Positions 16,168 through 25,249 of a stretch of DNA of 64,000 nt are shown here, piece after piece. The notes beneath the pieces are model-generated. The model saw nothing but the letters and a program-made list of their open reading frames with translations, was not told the origin of the DNA and made no database searches. Every line of letters starts with the position of its first letter. Positions within the stretch are counted from its first letter, which is position 1. Source of the DNA: Hyphomonadaceae bacterium (lineage in GTDB: Bacteria; Pseudomonadota; Alphaproteobacteria; Caulobacterales; Hyphomonadaceae); contig JAUYPV010000049.1 in the NCBI GenBank assembly GCA_030697555.1, forward strand, positions 62,001-126,000, in the 5' to 3' direction. The position numbers and the translations under genes were made by a program.

Positions 16168-17412
16168 GGCACGCCTGGGCCACGCTACTTTGGCAAGCCG
16201 CACGAGGCGCAACCCGCGCGATTGAAGGAGATTATCGATCTTCAGTGGGGACAGATCGGTAAGTCCATCCACCTGATCGCCAGCGCCTGCTATCCATTTC
16301 AATCGGTGCTTCACGCGATGGCGTCGCCCGCCTTTGTGTTTCCCGCTGAAGGCATGCCTGGCTCACGGTATCTTCCCGGCGCATCGAGCATGGATCTGAT
16401 CGAAACTGAGGGAGAAGCCTTGGTCAGCCGATTGTTCGGCTGGCCGGCCGGATACCGGGCAACGCTCCAGCCGCATTCGGGGACGCAGGCAAACCAAATA
16501 GCGTTCAACGCTGTCCTGAAGCAGGATGACAAGGTGCTGTGTCTCAAGGCGCGGGACGGCGGCCACATCTCTCATACGGTTCTGATAGGGCGGCGCCACG
16601 AAACGGCGAACTATGGCCTCACCAACGATGGGCGGGTCGACTACGACAGCATGCGAGACCTGGCGCGCAAGGTCAGGCCGAAGCTGATTGTGGTCGGCGG
16701 CAGCGCATTGCCGCGGGAAATCGATTTCACACTGTGCGGGGAAATTGCCCGGGAAAGCGGAGCGTATCTGCACGCGGACATATCCCACACTGCAACTTTT
16801 ATCGCTGCCGGCTTACACGCTTCTACGTTTCCGGCCTGTGACTTCATCAGCTTCAACACGGTCAAGAATCTTCGTGGACCGAATGCAGGCATTCTCCTCT
16901 ATCGCGACACCCTCAGGGCCGAGACCGAAGCAGCGATTTTTCCGACCACGCAGGGTGGCGCCAATGAAACCGGGATGATCGGAAAGTTCGCGGCCTTACT
17001 GGAGTGGCAAAATCGCGATATTCGAACCTACGCAGACAGTATCGTCCACCTGTCGCGGGCGATGGCATCGAGCCTGACGGCCGCTGGCGTCGACTTGGTA
17101 ACGGGCGGCACTGACTGCCACATTCTCTTGATGGATCTGAGCAACGACAGCCGTACAGGAGCTGAACTCGAGCTCGAATTCGAACGCCATGGCGTGCTCT
17201 TGAATCGGAATCTCGTGCCCCACGACAAGCGCGGACCGGCCGCGACCTCCGGGCTGCGTGTGGGAGTCACAAACCTCGCAATCCTTGGTTACTCTGTTCC
17301 GGATGCGACTGCTCTCGCGCAATGGATGGTCGGCGTCATCGAAGGGAAAAGCGTCGATAACGACCTCATCCGATCCCTGCAAGCGAAGTATCGCTGGAAC
17401 TTGGATCAGTAG
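16165..17412 (+). CDS. Serine hydroxymethyltransferase-like PLP enzyme
   Basis: 415 residues. The fold and motif order match GlyA: AEGMPGSRYLPG (AEGYPGxRYYGG in GlyA), LQPHSGTQAN, GGHISH, HADISHTA (PLP Asp and stacking His), and NTVKNLRGP with the PLP lysine at about 234. Several SHMT residues differ; for example, the His before the lysine in THKT is Val here. It is therefore a divergent paralogue, perhaps acting on another amino acid as aldolase or transaldolase. It converges with a STAND ATPase (7-bp 3' overlap), and the two share the same start-site palindrome, suggesting one regulated unit. A role in biosynthesis or defence signalling is inference. Confidence 0.7.
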   Translation: MGTPGPRYFGKPHEAQPARLKEIIDLQWGQIGKSIHLIASACYPFQSVLHAMASPAFVFPAEGMPGSRYLPGASSMDLIETEGEALVSRLFGWPAGYRATLQPHSGTQANQIAFNAVLKQDDKVLCLKARDGGHISHTVLIGRRHETANYGLTNDGRVDYDSMRDLARKVRPKLIVVGGSALPREIDFTLCGEIARESGAYLHADISHTATFIAAGLHASTFPACDFISFNTVKNLRGPNAGILLYRDTLRAETEAAIFPTTQGGANETGMIGKFAALLEWQNRDIRTYADSIVHLSRAMASSLTAAGVDLVTGGTDCHILLMDLSNDSRTGAELELEFERHGVLLNRNLVPHDKRGPAATSGLRVGVTNLAILGYSVPDATALAQWMVGVIEGKSVDNDLIRSLQAKYRWNLDQ

Positions 17413-19808
17413 CGCCAATGCGGCGACAAGATGAACGGTAGAGTCAGGAACCGATCCCCGAGTCGTAACTCCTGGAAAAGCTCTATCGCCGCGCGCCCCT
17501 TTGTTTCGATCTTGCTCTCGAGGGCGGCGCGACCCGCTTCAGATTGTCCCTGCTCAACAGCCGTAACGTTGCTGGCAAACCACCCGACGATTTTGATGAA
17601 TCGAAGATCTTTCGTCTTGCTGGCAAAGACGTGGAGGTTGCGAAAGTGCGCGACGTCCTGAGGCTCGACCAGCCCCGCTGTTGCCAGCCGCAGGATTGCT
17701 GCGTTGAAGTCCAGCATCACGTCATCCATTGCAAGGGATGACGGAGCAAACTTGCGGGCCTTCTCCAATAGCCGAGCGCCTGACGCCCAATCGCGCTCGG
17801 CAAACGCAGCGCCAGCCAAATTCACAAGGGGCTGATAAACTTCATCCGAGTGCAAGTCGGCCAGCATACTCTGAGCGCGCTCGAATTGGGCTCGCGCATC
17901 AGGCAAAGCGCCATCAACAAGATCAACGATGCCCCGGTTGCCTATCGCACTGGCCAGGCCGAACCGCAGACCCATGTCCTGGAAACCGGCGACGGCTGCT
18001 GTGAGCATCCGTCTGGCCTTGTCCGGCTTGAACAAATGGCCGGAATTCCTGAGAATTAGATAGTCATGTTCGGATGGACTTGTCTCCGATAACTGCCGGA
18101 ACACCTGATCCGCGATGCGCGCGGCTTCCTCGTCCTGACACAGGTTCAGCATGATGTTGAACTCAACGCTCCGCTTCTCCTTAGATGCGGGCGCCTTCGA
18201 CAAAGCGTTCGTCGCTTCCTCATACCGAAAGAGTTGCACCAGAAACTTCGCTTCGAACAAAGAAGCGACATCGCGGTGCGCGTTTCGCAGCGCAAGCCGT
18301 TGCACCGCGATCAGTCCGAACTCGAAAAGTGAACAGCGCTGTACGGCGATAAGCAGAAGCCGAACGCTGTGCTCGGGCAGGAGTTCGACAACGTTCCAGC
18401 ATACAGAATCGCGAAACATCCCGCAGAGGTAGGTGTACCTTTCGTCGTCGTGGTTGAGCCTGATGAATTCAACGAGATGGGTCAGGAGCCGTGGGTTTGC
18501 GCGGATGTCGGTCTCGTCCGCGATTCCAACCAATCGATCATACAGGGCCGGAAGTTCTTTGTTGCGATCCTTTGACTCAAGAACGGTCGATAACGCCCGG
18601 AGCAACTGAATGCGAAGCTCCAGCTTCTCCTCCTCAGCAGTTAAAGCGCGCACGGTCCGAGCGACAAGCTCGTGTTCGACGCGCACCTTGTCATGCCGCT
18701 CGGAGTTAATGATCAAAAGACCAAGTGTGGTCATGTCGCGCACTGCCGAACCGACATCACTGTTGGTTACGTGCAGACCTGCAGCTTGAAGCAGCTGCGT
18801 GAACTGTGGAACGGTGAACCCGCCCAGCAAGAAGACCGCAAACCTCAGGACCTCTGTGTCCAAGGGCCCCAAAGTCTGGATCGCTTGCTCGTAAGCGTCG
18901 TGGCCTTCGCCAGCCTGGGAGGAGCGGCGTTCTGCTATCATTTTGAGCTGGAACCAAGCGGACTTGAGATTCCCGTTGCTGCGCCGCTGAATGGCATTGG
19001 CCAAGTCCTCTCGATCCGGCGCCCCTGGCAAGGCGACTTCGACGAGCCGCGCAATCTCATTCTGCGTGCTTGCGCCCAGCGCCTCCGTTCTGACCTCCAG
19101 TCTTTCGATCGAGCGCAACCATTCTACCTCGGGTGAGCTCTCACACTGCTCAATGATCAAAATGCGAAGTCGGCCGCCGGCGCCTTGGAACTCGGACTCC
19201 ATCGCATCCCTAACGAGCGGTGGAATGTTCTGAATGTTGTCAAAGGCGAGGAGTACTGGACGGGAGTGGGACTGCCGGATCGCGAACTGCAAAGCCCTCG
19301 GGCCGCTTTCTTGGGCGCGATCTGGCAGGCCTTCTGGCAACACCGCGCTGATAAACGGTCCGGCCACCGGAATCTGGCCAATCAGATCTCGACCAACCCG
19401 ATATCCATACGACGCCTTGCGGGAGGGGGCGCCGATCCTTGCCTGGCGCCAGCGTTGACTCATCGCGGCAGGAACGGCTGAGGGTGACCGCCGACTGGCA
19501 AGCCGCTTGCGCGAAAGCAGGGTGCTCAACGCGGTCTCAATGGCGGCCGCTTCGAACTCGGCGGGCGGCGAATCGACATAGAGGGCAAGCGCATTCTCCG
19601 AGCTATTGGCCCAGGCTGCGCAGAGTTCTCGCGCGAGGAATGATTTTCCACTGCCGGATGGGCCGTTCAAGCTGAGCAGCTTGGGGTGCGAGGATTTGGG
19701 CGACAGAATAAACACCAGAAGGTCCGCCAGCAGCTGGTGGCGGATGGCGAATGGCCAATCTGTATCTCTTCCGAAGGGCCCGTGCCGATCGGGGACCGAT
19801 GCGCGCAT
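17406..19808 (-). CDS. STAND-type ATPase with helical repeat C-terminus
   Basis: 800 residues. A P-loop (GPSGSGKS) lies near residues 48-55 and a Walker B-like LLAFDNIQ near 200. A winged-helix-like segment follows (QFTQLLQAAGLHV), then more than 350 residues of alpha-helical TPR-like repeats. This is the plan of STAND NTPases, whose repeats sense a ligand and whose ATPase then oligomerises. No N-terminal effector domain is fused. The effector could be the partner SHMT-like enzyme, which is convergent and shares the 16-bp start-site element. The lack of an effector and the convergent layout are unusual for known STAND defence systems. Confidence 0.6.
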   Translation of the reverse strand: MRASVPDRHGPFGRDTDWPFAIRHQLLADLLVFILSPKSSHPKLLSLNGPSGSGKSFLARELCAAWANSSENALALYVDSPPAEFEAAAIETALSTLLSRKRLASRRSPSAVPAAMSQRWRQARIGAPSRKASYGYRVGRDLIGQIPVAGPFISAVLPEGLPDRAQESGPRALQFAIRQSHSRPVLLAFDNIQNIPPLVRDAMESEFQGAGGRLRILIIEQCESSPEVEWLRSIERLEVRTEALGASTQNEIARLVEVALPGAPDREDLANAIQRRSNGNLKSAWFQLKMIAERRSSQAGEGHDAYEQAIQTLGPLDTEVLRFAVFLLGGFTVPQFTQLLQAAGLHVTNSDVGSAVRDMTTLGLLIINSERHDKVRVEHELVARTVRALTAEEEKLELRIQLLRALSTVLESKDRNKELPALYDRLVGIADETDIRANPRLLTHLVEFIRLNHDDERYTYLCGMFRDSVCWNVVELLPEHSVRLLLIAVQRCSLFEFGLIAVQRLALRNAHRDVASLFEAKFLVQLFRYEEATNALSKAPASKEKRSVEFNIMLNLCQDEEAARIADQVFRQLSETSPSEHDYLILRNSGHLFKPDKARRMLTAAVAGFQDMGLRFGLASAIGNRGIVDLVDGALPDARAQFERAQSMLADLHSDEVYQPLVNLAGAAFAERDWASGARLLEKARKFAPSSLAMDDVMLDFNAAILRLATAGLVEPQDVAHFRNLHVFASKTKDLRFIKIVGWFASNVTAVEQGQSEAGRAALESKIETKGRAAIELFQELRLGDRFLTLPFILSPHWRY

Positions 19809-19822
19809 AATTCGGAGTTATG
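19806..19822 (-). promoter_or_regulatory. Near-palindrome at start of STAND gene (copy 2)
   Basis: CATAATTCGGAGTTATG on the plus strand. Read on the gene strand it gives the same 16 bases and start codon as the SHMT-like gene. Seven of the eight base pairs of the 17-bp element are self-complementary (one pair mismatched, central base unpaired). No Shine-Dalgarno sequence is seen. Confidence 0.6.
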
Positions 19823-19882
19823 CGAACATCGCCTTGCGGTTGGCGCTCCCTACCCCCGGTCTCTGTCGCCTTCTGTTTCCAG

Positions 19883-20001
19883 TCACGGATCCGAGGATAT
19901 CTGCGCGAGAGAGAGTCGGAGCGCCTCATCGGCAACATGCGTATAGATCTTGGTCGTAGCAATGCTGGCGTGACCAGCAGCTTCTACACGAAACGAATGT
20001 C
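19883..20001 (-). pseudogene. Tyrosine recombinase C-terminal remnant
   Basis: The minus strand encodes GHASIATTKIYTHVADEAL, the C-terminal box with the catalytic Tyr of XerC/D-type recombinases, closely like the intact recombinase at 36670-37614. Just before it, DIRFV is followed by a TAG where Gln is expected, and a one-base loss shifts the frame at KLL. The rest of the gene is gone, cut by the IS6 remnant. It marks an older integration event. Confidence 0.75.
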
Positions 20002-20455
20002 GAGCGGATCGAGGCGAGCTACGAGACCGTGCGTTGTTGGGTCAACAAGAATCGAAGGCGAGGTCATGGACCTGGCCGTTCAAATGCGCCGCAACCCTGG
20101 CGCTGCATTGAAACTGTTGAAGCCTCTGCTCCGCAGCCAAGGGGTCGAGCCAGAGAGCATCGTCACCGGTGGCCTGGCGTCGTACGGCTCTGCGCTGCGG
20201 ATGCCGGGGCTCAACGATTGCCATCGGCCAGGCCGGCTTCGCGAGAACAACCGCGCCGAGAACTCGCATCGCCAGATCCGGCGGCGGGAGCGCAAGATGC
20301 TAGGGTTCAAGTCCCTGCCTTCCGCGCAGCGCTTCCTCACCACGCACGCCGCGATCTACAACGCGTTCCATTTTCAGCGCCAACATGGTCAGCCGGCCGA
20401 CGCTGCGGATCTTCCGGGCAAGGGCGGTTCCGTCTGGGCTGCAGCGGCCGCTTGA
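19996..20455 (+). pseudogene. IS6-family transposase remnant
   Basis: A fragment (VERIEASYETVRCWVNK) is followed, after an internal deletion and frame change, by EGEVMDLAVQMRRNPGAALKL, the strand of the DDE core. Then come the Gly-Leu-x-Ser-Tyr segment, NNRAENSHRQIRRRERKM and RFLTTHAAIYNAFHFQR, all typical of IS6-family transposases. The N-terminus and the first catalytic Asp region are missing, and I cannot find terminal inverted repeats. It sits at the left edge of the catabolic island. Confidence 0.8.
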
Positions 20456-20647
20456 GCGCTACCACGTGCCTGGCGCGGACGGATAACCTGACAATCCCCT
20501 TTATGGCATTGTGTCTTTGAGAGCTGGAACCCGGGAGGCCACGGCGTTCGGGAGATAACACGACTGTATCGTTCCACGCAGTTTGCCATCACCTCCACGT
20601 CGAATGAGCCGGTAGGGTTGCGACCGAGTAACACTGGCGAAGATGGC

Positions 20648-22321
20648 ATGGCAAACAACTCGGTAACGGCCCACAACGCGCAAATCCTGATCAGCGGGGC
20701 GGGCCCGGCGGGGTTGGCCCTAGCGGTTGAGCTGGGAAGCCGGGGCATCGCCTGCACGGTGGTCGAACGGAATGACCGCGTGGGGTATGCGCCGCGCGCC
20801 AAGACGACCCATACTCGGACGCGCGAGCACATGCGGCGCTGGGGGATCGCGGACGACCTGGCCGCCGTGGCGCCGTTCGGGGTCGACTTCCCGTCCAACG
20901 TCTATTTCGTTACGCGGCTGTCCGGCTATTGCCTCACCATGATCGAGAACGCGTTCAACTGCTCACCGGAGCGGAACGAGCTCTACTCGGAACATGCGCA
21001 GTGGGTTCCGCAGTATCGCGTCGAGGAGGTGTTGCGGAACCGCGCCATGTCGCTGCCGTCAGTGCGTGTGCTGTTCAATCACGAGTTCCTCGGCGCAACC
21101 CAGACTGAAACGGGCGTGAGCTGCTGGGTGCGCGACCTCGCCGGCGGCGGCCAGGCGGAGTTCATATGCCAGTATCTTGTCGGCGCCGATGGCGGCCGGA
21201 GTGCGGTCCGCGACCTGATTGGCGCGAAGATGGAGGGCGTCTACGGGCTGGCGCACGCCTACAACATTGTGTTCCGCGCGCCGGGCCTGGCGGAGCGAAA
21301 CCCGCATGGCCCCGGGATCATGTACTGGCAGATCAACTCGGAAGTCGCAGGCCTGATCGGCCCGATGGACAAGGACGACCTGTGGTACTTCATGCCGGCG
21401 AAGGTTCCCGATATCGTGCGTCTCGACAACGCCGCGGCGGCGGATCTGATCCGTCGGGCGACAGGGATCGATCTGCCCTACGAGGTCTTGAGCGCCGACG
21501 AATGGGCGGCCAGTCACTTCATCGCAGACAAGTACAGCGACGGGCGCATCTTCCTGATTGGTGACGCCTGCCACCTGCATCCACCGACCGGCGGATACGG
21601 GATGAACATGGGCATATCGGATTCGGTCGATCTCGGATGGAAGCTCGCCGCAACGCTGCAGGGATGGGGTGGCGACGGATTGCTGGCGACCTACGAAGTT
21701 GAGCGTCGGCCGGTGCATGGCCAGGTGATCGACGCGGCGTTGGCAAACCATGCCACGCTGGCGCTGCACTTGGTGCGACCGGAGCTGGAAGCCGACACGC
21801 CGGAGGGTGCGGCATTGCGCGAGCAGTTGGGCGCGGACCTCGCGACAAAGCGTCTCCGCGAGTTTCGTCCCTTGGGCGTCATGTTGGGATACTGCTACGA
21901 GGGCTCACCGATCGTGGCGCATGAGCCAGGCGCGCCGCCCGAATGGCCTGAGGGCGTTTACATTCCATCGGCGCGGCCGGGGTCGCTGGCTCCGCATGCA
22001 TGGCTGACCGACGGACGCTCGCTCTACGACACGTTTGGCGAAGGGTTCACCCTGCTGGGCTTTGGCGAAGCGTCCACGGCCAGCTTCGAACGCGCTACGG
22101 CAGATGCGCGCGCGCTGGGAATTCCGCTGAAGACCGTGCGCATCGACGAGCCGCGTGTTGCAGCCCTGTATGAAAGCGAACTGGCGCTGATTCGGCCGGA
22201 CCAGAATGTGGCGTGGCGTGGAGACGCGTGGCCAGGCAGCGCAGTGCTGCAGATGGCGACCGCGCAAGCAGCACGCGGGATGGAAAGCGCTGTTGTCCGC
22301 AACGCCATGACCACCGCCTAG
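20648..22321 (+). CDS. FAD-dependent aromatic hydroxylase (class A flavin monooxygenase)
   Basis: 557 residues from ATG 20648 (MANNSV). The N-terminus has the dinucleotide fold (SGAGPAGLALAVELGSRG). GADGGRSAVRDLIG and GDACHLHPPTGGYGMNMG are the DG and GD motifs of the PheA/TfdB/MhpA group, which uses NAD(P)H and O2 to hydroxylate a phenolic ring. The C-terminal 150 residues fit the thioredoxin-like extra domain of this group. The gene starts the catabolic island and converges with the minus-strand operon across a strong hairpin. The substrate cannot be read from sequence. Confidence 0.8.
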   Translation: MANNSVTAHNAQILISGAGPAGLALAVELGSRGIACTVVERNDRVGYAPRAKTTHTRTREHMRRWGIADDLAAVAPFGVDFPSNVYFVTRLSGYCLTMIENAFNCSPERNELYSEHAQWVPQYRVEEVLRNRAMSLPSVRVLFNHEFLGATQTETGVSCWVRDLAGGGQAEFICQYLVGADGGRSAVRDLIGAKMEGVYGLAHAYNIVFRAPGLAERNPHGPGIMYWQINSEVAGLIGPMDKDDLWYFMPAKVPDIVRLDNAAAADLIRRATGIDLPYEVLSADEWAASHFIADKYSDGRIFLIGDACHLHPPTGGYGMNMGISDSVDLGWKLAATLQGWGGDGLLATYEVERRPVHGQVIDAALANHATLALHLVRPELEADTPEGAALREQLGADLATKRLREFRPLGVMLGYCYEGSPIVAHEPGAPPEWPEGVYIPSARPGSLAPHAWLTDGRSLYDTFGEGFTLLGFGEASTASFERATADARALGIPLKTVRIDEPRVAALYESELALIRPDQNVAWRGDAWPGSAVLQMATAQAARGMESAVVRNAMTTA

Positions 22322-22355
22322 AGTTTTCTATCCCTGACCTCTCCCTGAACTGGAA

Positions 22356-22385
22356 GCGGCGGCTGGGTATTTCGCCAGCCGCCGC
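22356..22385. terminator. Hairpin terminator between convergent genes
   Basis: A perfect 11-bp stem (GCGGCGGCTGG pairing with CCAGCCGCCGC) with an 8-base loop lies between the stops of the flavin hydroxylase and the hydrolase gene. It could end transcription in both directions; the T-rich tail is short. Confidence 0.6.
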
Positions 22386-22416
22386 CTCCTCTTTCGACTC
22401 CGGAAGACTCAGTATC

Positions 22417-23565
22417 TCACCGGGGGCCGATGTATCTGCGCATGATCTTGTTGATCAGGGGCACGGTCTCGCGCGAGTACTTAGTCGGCTGTCCAGTGAC
22501 TGGGTTGATCGAATAGATGCCGCCGTGCGGCTGCTGCGGGCCTTCGATGTAGGTGACGTCGACGCCGGCATCGCGCAGGCGATTGTAGTACTGCTGGCTT
22601 TCGTCGCGCAGCACTTCCCATTCGCCTGCCCAGATCAACGCCGGGGACAAGCCCTTCATCGTCTTGGCGAGGATGGGCGAAGAGCGCCAGTCGTAGACGT
22701 CCTCGCGCTTGGACAGGTAGAAGTTTGTTACCGTGTCGGCGATGGCTAGCGGCAGGCTGTATTTCGCGAACTCGTCGTAGGACTGCGTGTTGTTGCGGGT
22801 GTCGAACACGCCGGACCACAGCCACTGGATCGCCGGCTTCTGGACCTTGGCGTCACGCGCCATCAGGGCAATGACAGTTGCGAGGTTGGCGCCCGTGCAG
22901 CCGCCGCCGATGCCGATGCGGGTCTTGTCGATGCCGAGCGCCTTGTCGTGCCCGAGGAGATGCTTGTAGGCCGCGAAACAATCGTCGATCGAGGCTGGGA
23001 ATTTGGCGTCCCAAGATACGCGGAAGTCAGGTGCGGCGACCGCGCAGCCCCAGTCCTTCACATAGCCCGAGTTAGTTGCATCCTGACGCGGGTCGAAGCC
23101 TTCGAACCCACCCCAGCCGCCGCCATGAGTATGCAGGTAGATGCCGATCGGTTTCTTCGCTCCGTCTGGCATATAGATGCGCATGGGGAACTTGCCGTCC
23201 GCACCGTCGACATCGACGTTGTACGCCTTGACGCCCGGTGCGAGGCCGCCTTCCGGCATCGGCGCACGGCTGGGCGGTGGGATGTCGCGGAAGTTGATAT
23301 AGCGGGTCTCGTCGTCGACTTCGGCGATGCGCTTCTGGCGCAGGGCTTCGTAGTCGGTCTTGTTCTTCAACGGCGCAACGCTGCCGGGAACGGGAATGCG
23401 GATTGGGCCGGGCGCGGCGGGTGGCGGATCGGGATAGACGGGGGCCTGAGGCGCCTGCGGGGTGACTTGCTGGGCGAGGGCTTTGGAACTTGCCAGGGCC
23501 GCAGCGCCGACGGCGGCCCCGGCGCCGGCCATGACACCCAGAAACTTGCGACGATCCGTGGTCAT
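22417..23565 (-). CDS. Tat-exported alpha/beta hydrolase (HSL-like) with Cys in place of the nucleophile Ser
   Basis: 382 residues. The N-terminus has a Tat signal (RRKFLGVMAG, then a hydrophobic run ending near ALAQ). HTHGGGWGG is the oxyanion-hole motif of the hormone-sensitive lipase family. The nucleophile elbow, usually GDSAGG, reads GGCTGA, with TGC at the Ser codon. This enzyme would therefore use Cys, or be weak or altered. A C-terminal PQQPHGG carries the likely catalytic His. It probably acts in the periplasm. It is last in the operon TonB receptor, CrtI-like oxidoreductase, hydrolase. Confidence 0.7.
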   Translation of the reverse strand: MTTDRRKFLGVMAGAGAAVGAAALASSKALAQQVTPQAPQAPVYPDPPPAAPGPIRIPVPGSVAPLKNKTDYEALRQKRIAEVDDETRYINFRDIPPPSRAPMPEGGLAPGVKAYNVDVDGADGKFPMRIYMPDGAKKPIGIYLHTHGGGWGGFEGFDPRQDATNSGYVKDWGCAVAAPDFRVSWDAKFPASIDDCFAAYKHLLGHDKALGIDKTRIGIGGGCTGANLATVIALMARDAKVQKPAIQWLWSGVFDTRNNTQSYDEFAKYSLPLAIADTVTNFYLSKREDVYDWRSSPILAKTMKGLSPALIWAGEWEVLRDESQQYYNRLRDAGVDVTYIEGPQQPHGGIYSINPVTGQPTKYSRETVPLINKIMRRYIGPR

Positions 23566-23662
23566 TCTGTCTTCTCCCAGCCGGCTCGTGTTTTAGCCAA
23601 GGTGGGCCCCGCGTGCATCCCTGTCGCGATGACACAAGCAGCAGGGTGATCGCGTACCGGCA

Positions 23663-25180
23663 TCAGTCGCGGCGCGTGGCCGCCTTGAGGCCAAGGTCTT
23701 CTGCGATGGCGCCGAACGCATTGTAACCGCAGGCGCCGTGAGCGCCGCCGCCTGGCCAGGTGGAGGCGCCGCAGAGATAGAGGCGTTCGATCCCCGTGCG
23801 GTACTGACCTGTCCCCTCGCCCAGCAGGAGCGCGCGATCATAGCGCTCCGGCGGCATAAACCGGCCAGCGAGAACGGTGTCGGGCGTCATGTTCGGCGCA
23901 TGGCTTCCCCAGACCTCGATGAAAGCCTCGATGAAGCTTGCCGACACGGCCTCCCAGTCGGACGGGTCGAACGAGCTGGGCGCCGGCATCAGCACGTCGC
24001 CGCCCGCGACGTGGCGGCCCGCCGGCGCTTGCGAGGGATCCCACAGGCTGTTGACGCGCAGAGCGGCCGAGGGCGGCGGCAGCATGCCACGCTCGATGTC
24101 GCGGAGGTGCGCCAGTGTTTCCCGCGCGCCGCCGTAGCCGACGAGGGTGCGGAAGCAGCGGTCGATGTCGGCGTTCCAGCGCGCCGAACTGTAGGCAGGC
24201 GGCGCGCTGAGGCAGAAGATGAGAGTTGCGAGGGTTGGACCTTCGGTAGCGGCATAAGCGAGGATGCGGGCGCTCTCTTGTGCGCTGAACGCCGCGTCGG
24301 GGACCATGCCGGCCAGCGTAGCGTAGACGCCTGCGGAAGACGCGACGGCGCGGGCGCCGACATGGCCGTGGCCGGCAAGTGTGACGCCGACGGCCCTGCC
24401 CGCCTGCAAGGTGATGCTTTCGACCGGAGCATCAAGCGCGAATTCCACGCCTTCCCGGCGCGCCGTCTCGGCGATGGCGTCGGCGTAGGCTCGCATGCCG
24501 CCGACAGGCAGGCGCAGCTGGCCGACCAGCCACAGGGTGAACGTCAGAAAGCCGACCCCGCTGCCGGGCGTCTCGATCGACAGACCTGTCTCGGCGGCGA
24601 GTTGATAGAACAGCGATCGCACTTCGTCGGCCTCGAACAGCGTGTCGATGACATCACGGGCCGAACGGTCGTTAAGCGCGCCGCCGAAGATGTGATCAGC
24701 CGCCGCGACGAGGCGAGACGCCGATTCGCGCGCGGGCGGCGAATAGAGGCTTTTCGCCATCACGGGGCTGAGCGCGTTCGCGGCGCCCTTGAGACGGACA
24801 TACGTGTGCGCATCGCGATCGGAATACTGGCGAAGGCTTTCCCCCGAGCGCTGCGTCAAGTCGTTGCGGTAGAGAATGAGCGGCGGGCGGCCGTCGGCGA
24901 AGCAGAGGCCGTGCTGGGCTTCCGGGGTCAACGTGACGAGACCGGCGCTCGCGAAATCGAATGCGCGCTCAAGCGGGTTGACGGCGCCGTAGGCGAGGTA
25001 GTTGGCGTGCGGATTGTGCCGGAAGCCGGCAAGGAGCGGTTCCTCGGTCCTCGCCATGCCGCCAACGAAGGCCGCCTGCTCGACAACCAGCGTGCGCAGG
25101 CCAGCGCGCCGCAGCCGCAGGGCAAGCGACAGGCCGTTGACGCCGGCGCCGATGACGACCGCGTCGCAGGTTGCTGGCAT
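23663..25180 (-). CDS. CrtI/phytoene desaturase-like FAD oxidoreductase
   Basis: 505 residues. The N-terminal dinucleotide motif is IGAGVNGLSLALRLRRAG, then VEQAAFVGGMARTEE. The C-terminal FAD motif is LYLCGASTWPGGGAHGACGYNAFG. This pattern is shared by the phytoene desaturase/amine oxidase superfamily and by related enzymes of unknown substrate in catabolic islands. It lies between the TonB receptor gene (69 bp upstream) and the hydrolase gene and is probably co-transcribed with both. It may dehydrogenate a hydrophobic imported substrate; that is inference. Confidence 0.7.
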   Translation of the reverse strand: MPATCDAVVIGAGVNGLSLALRLRRAGLRTLVVEQAAFVGGMARTEEPLLAGFRHNPHANYLAYGAVNPLERAFDFASAGLVTLTPEAQHGLCFADGRPPLILYRNDLTQRSGESLRQYSDRDAHTYVRLKGAANALSPVMAKSLYSPPARESASRLVAAADHIFGGALNDRSARDVIDTLFEADEVRSLFYQLAAETGLSIETPGSGVGFLTFTLWLVGQLRLPVGGMRAYADAIAETARREGVEFALDAPVESITLQAGRAVGVTLAGHGHVGARAVASSAGVYATLAGMVPDAAFSAQESARILAYAATEGPTLATLIFCLSAPPAYSSARWNADIDRCFRTLVGYGGARETLAHLRDIERGMLPPPSAALRVNSLWDPSQAPAGRHVAGGDVLMPAPSSFDPSDWEAVSASFIEAFIEVWGSHAPNMTPDTVLAGRFMPPERYDRALLLGEGTGQYRTGIERLYLCGASTWPGGGAHGACGYNAFGAIAEDLGLKAATRRD

Positions 25181-25249
25181 TCAGTTCTCGAAGTGCGGGA
25201 GCGAGTTGGACATGGCGCGAGACACCGTATCCAACCCTTCCGGCCGCCC

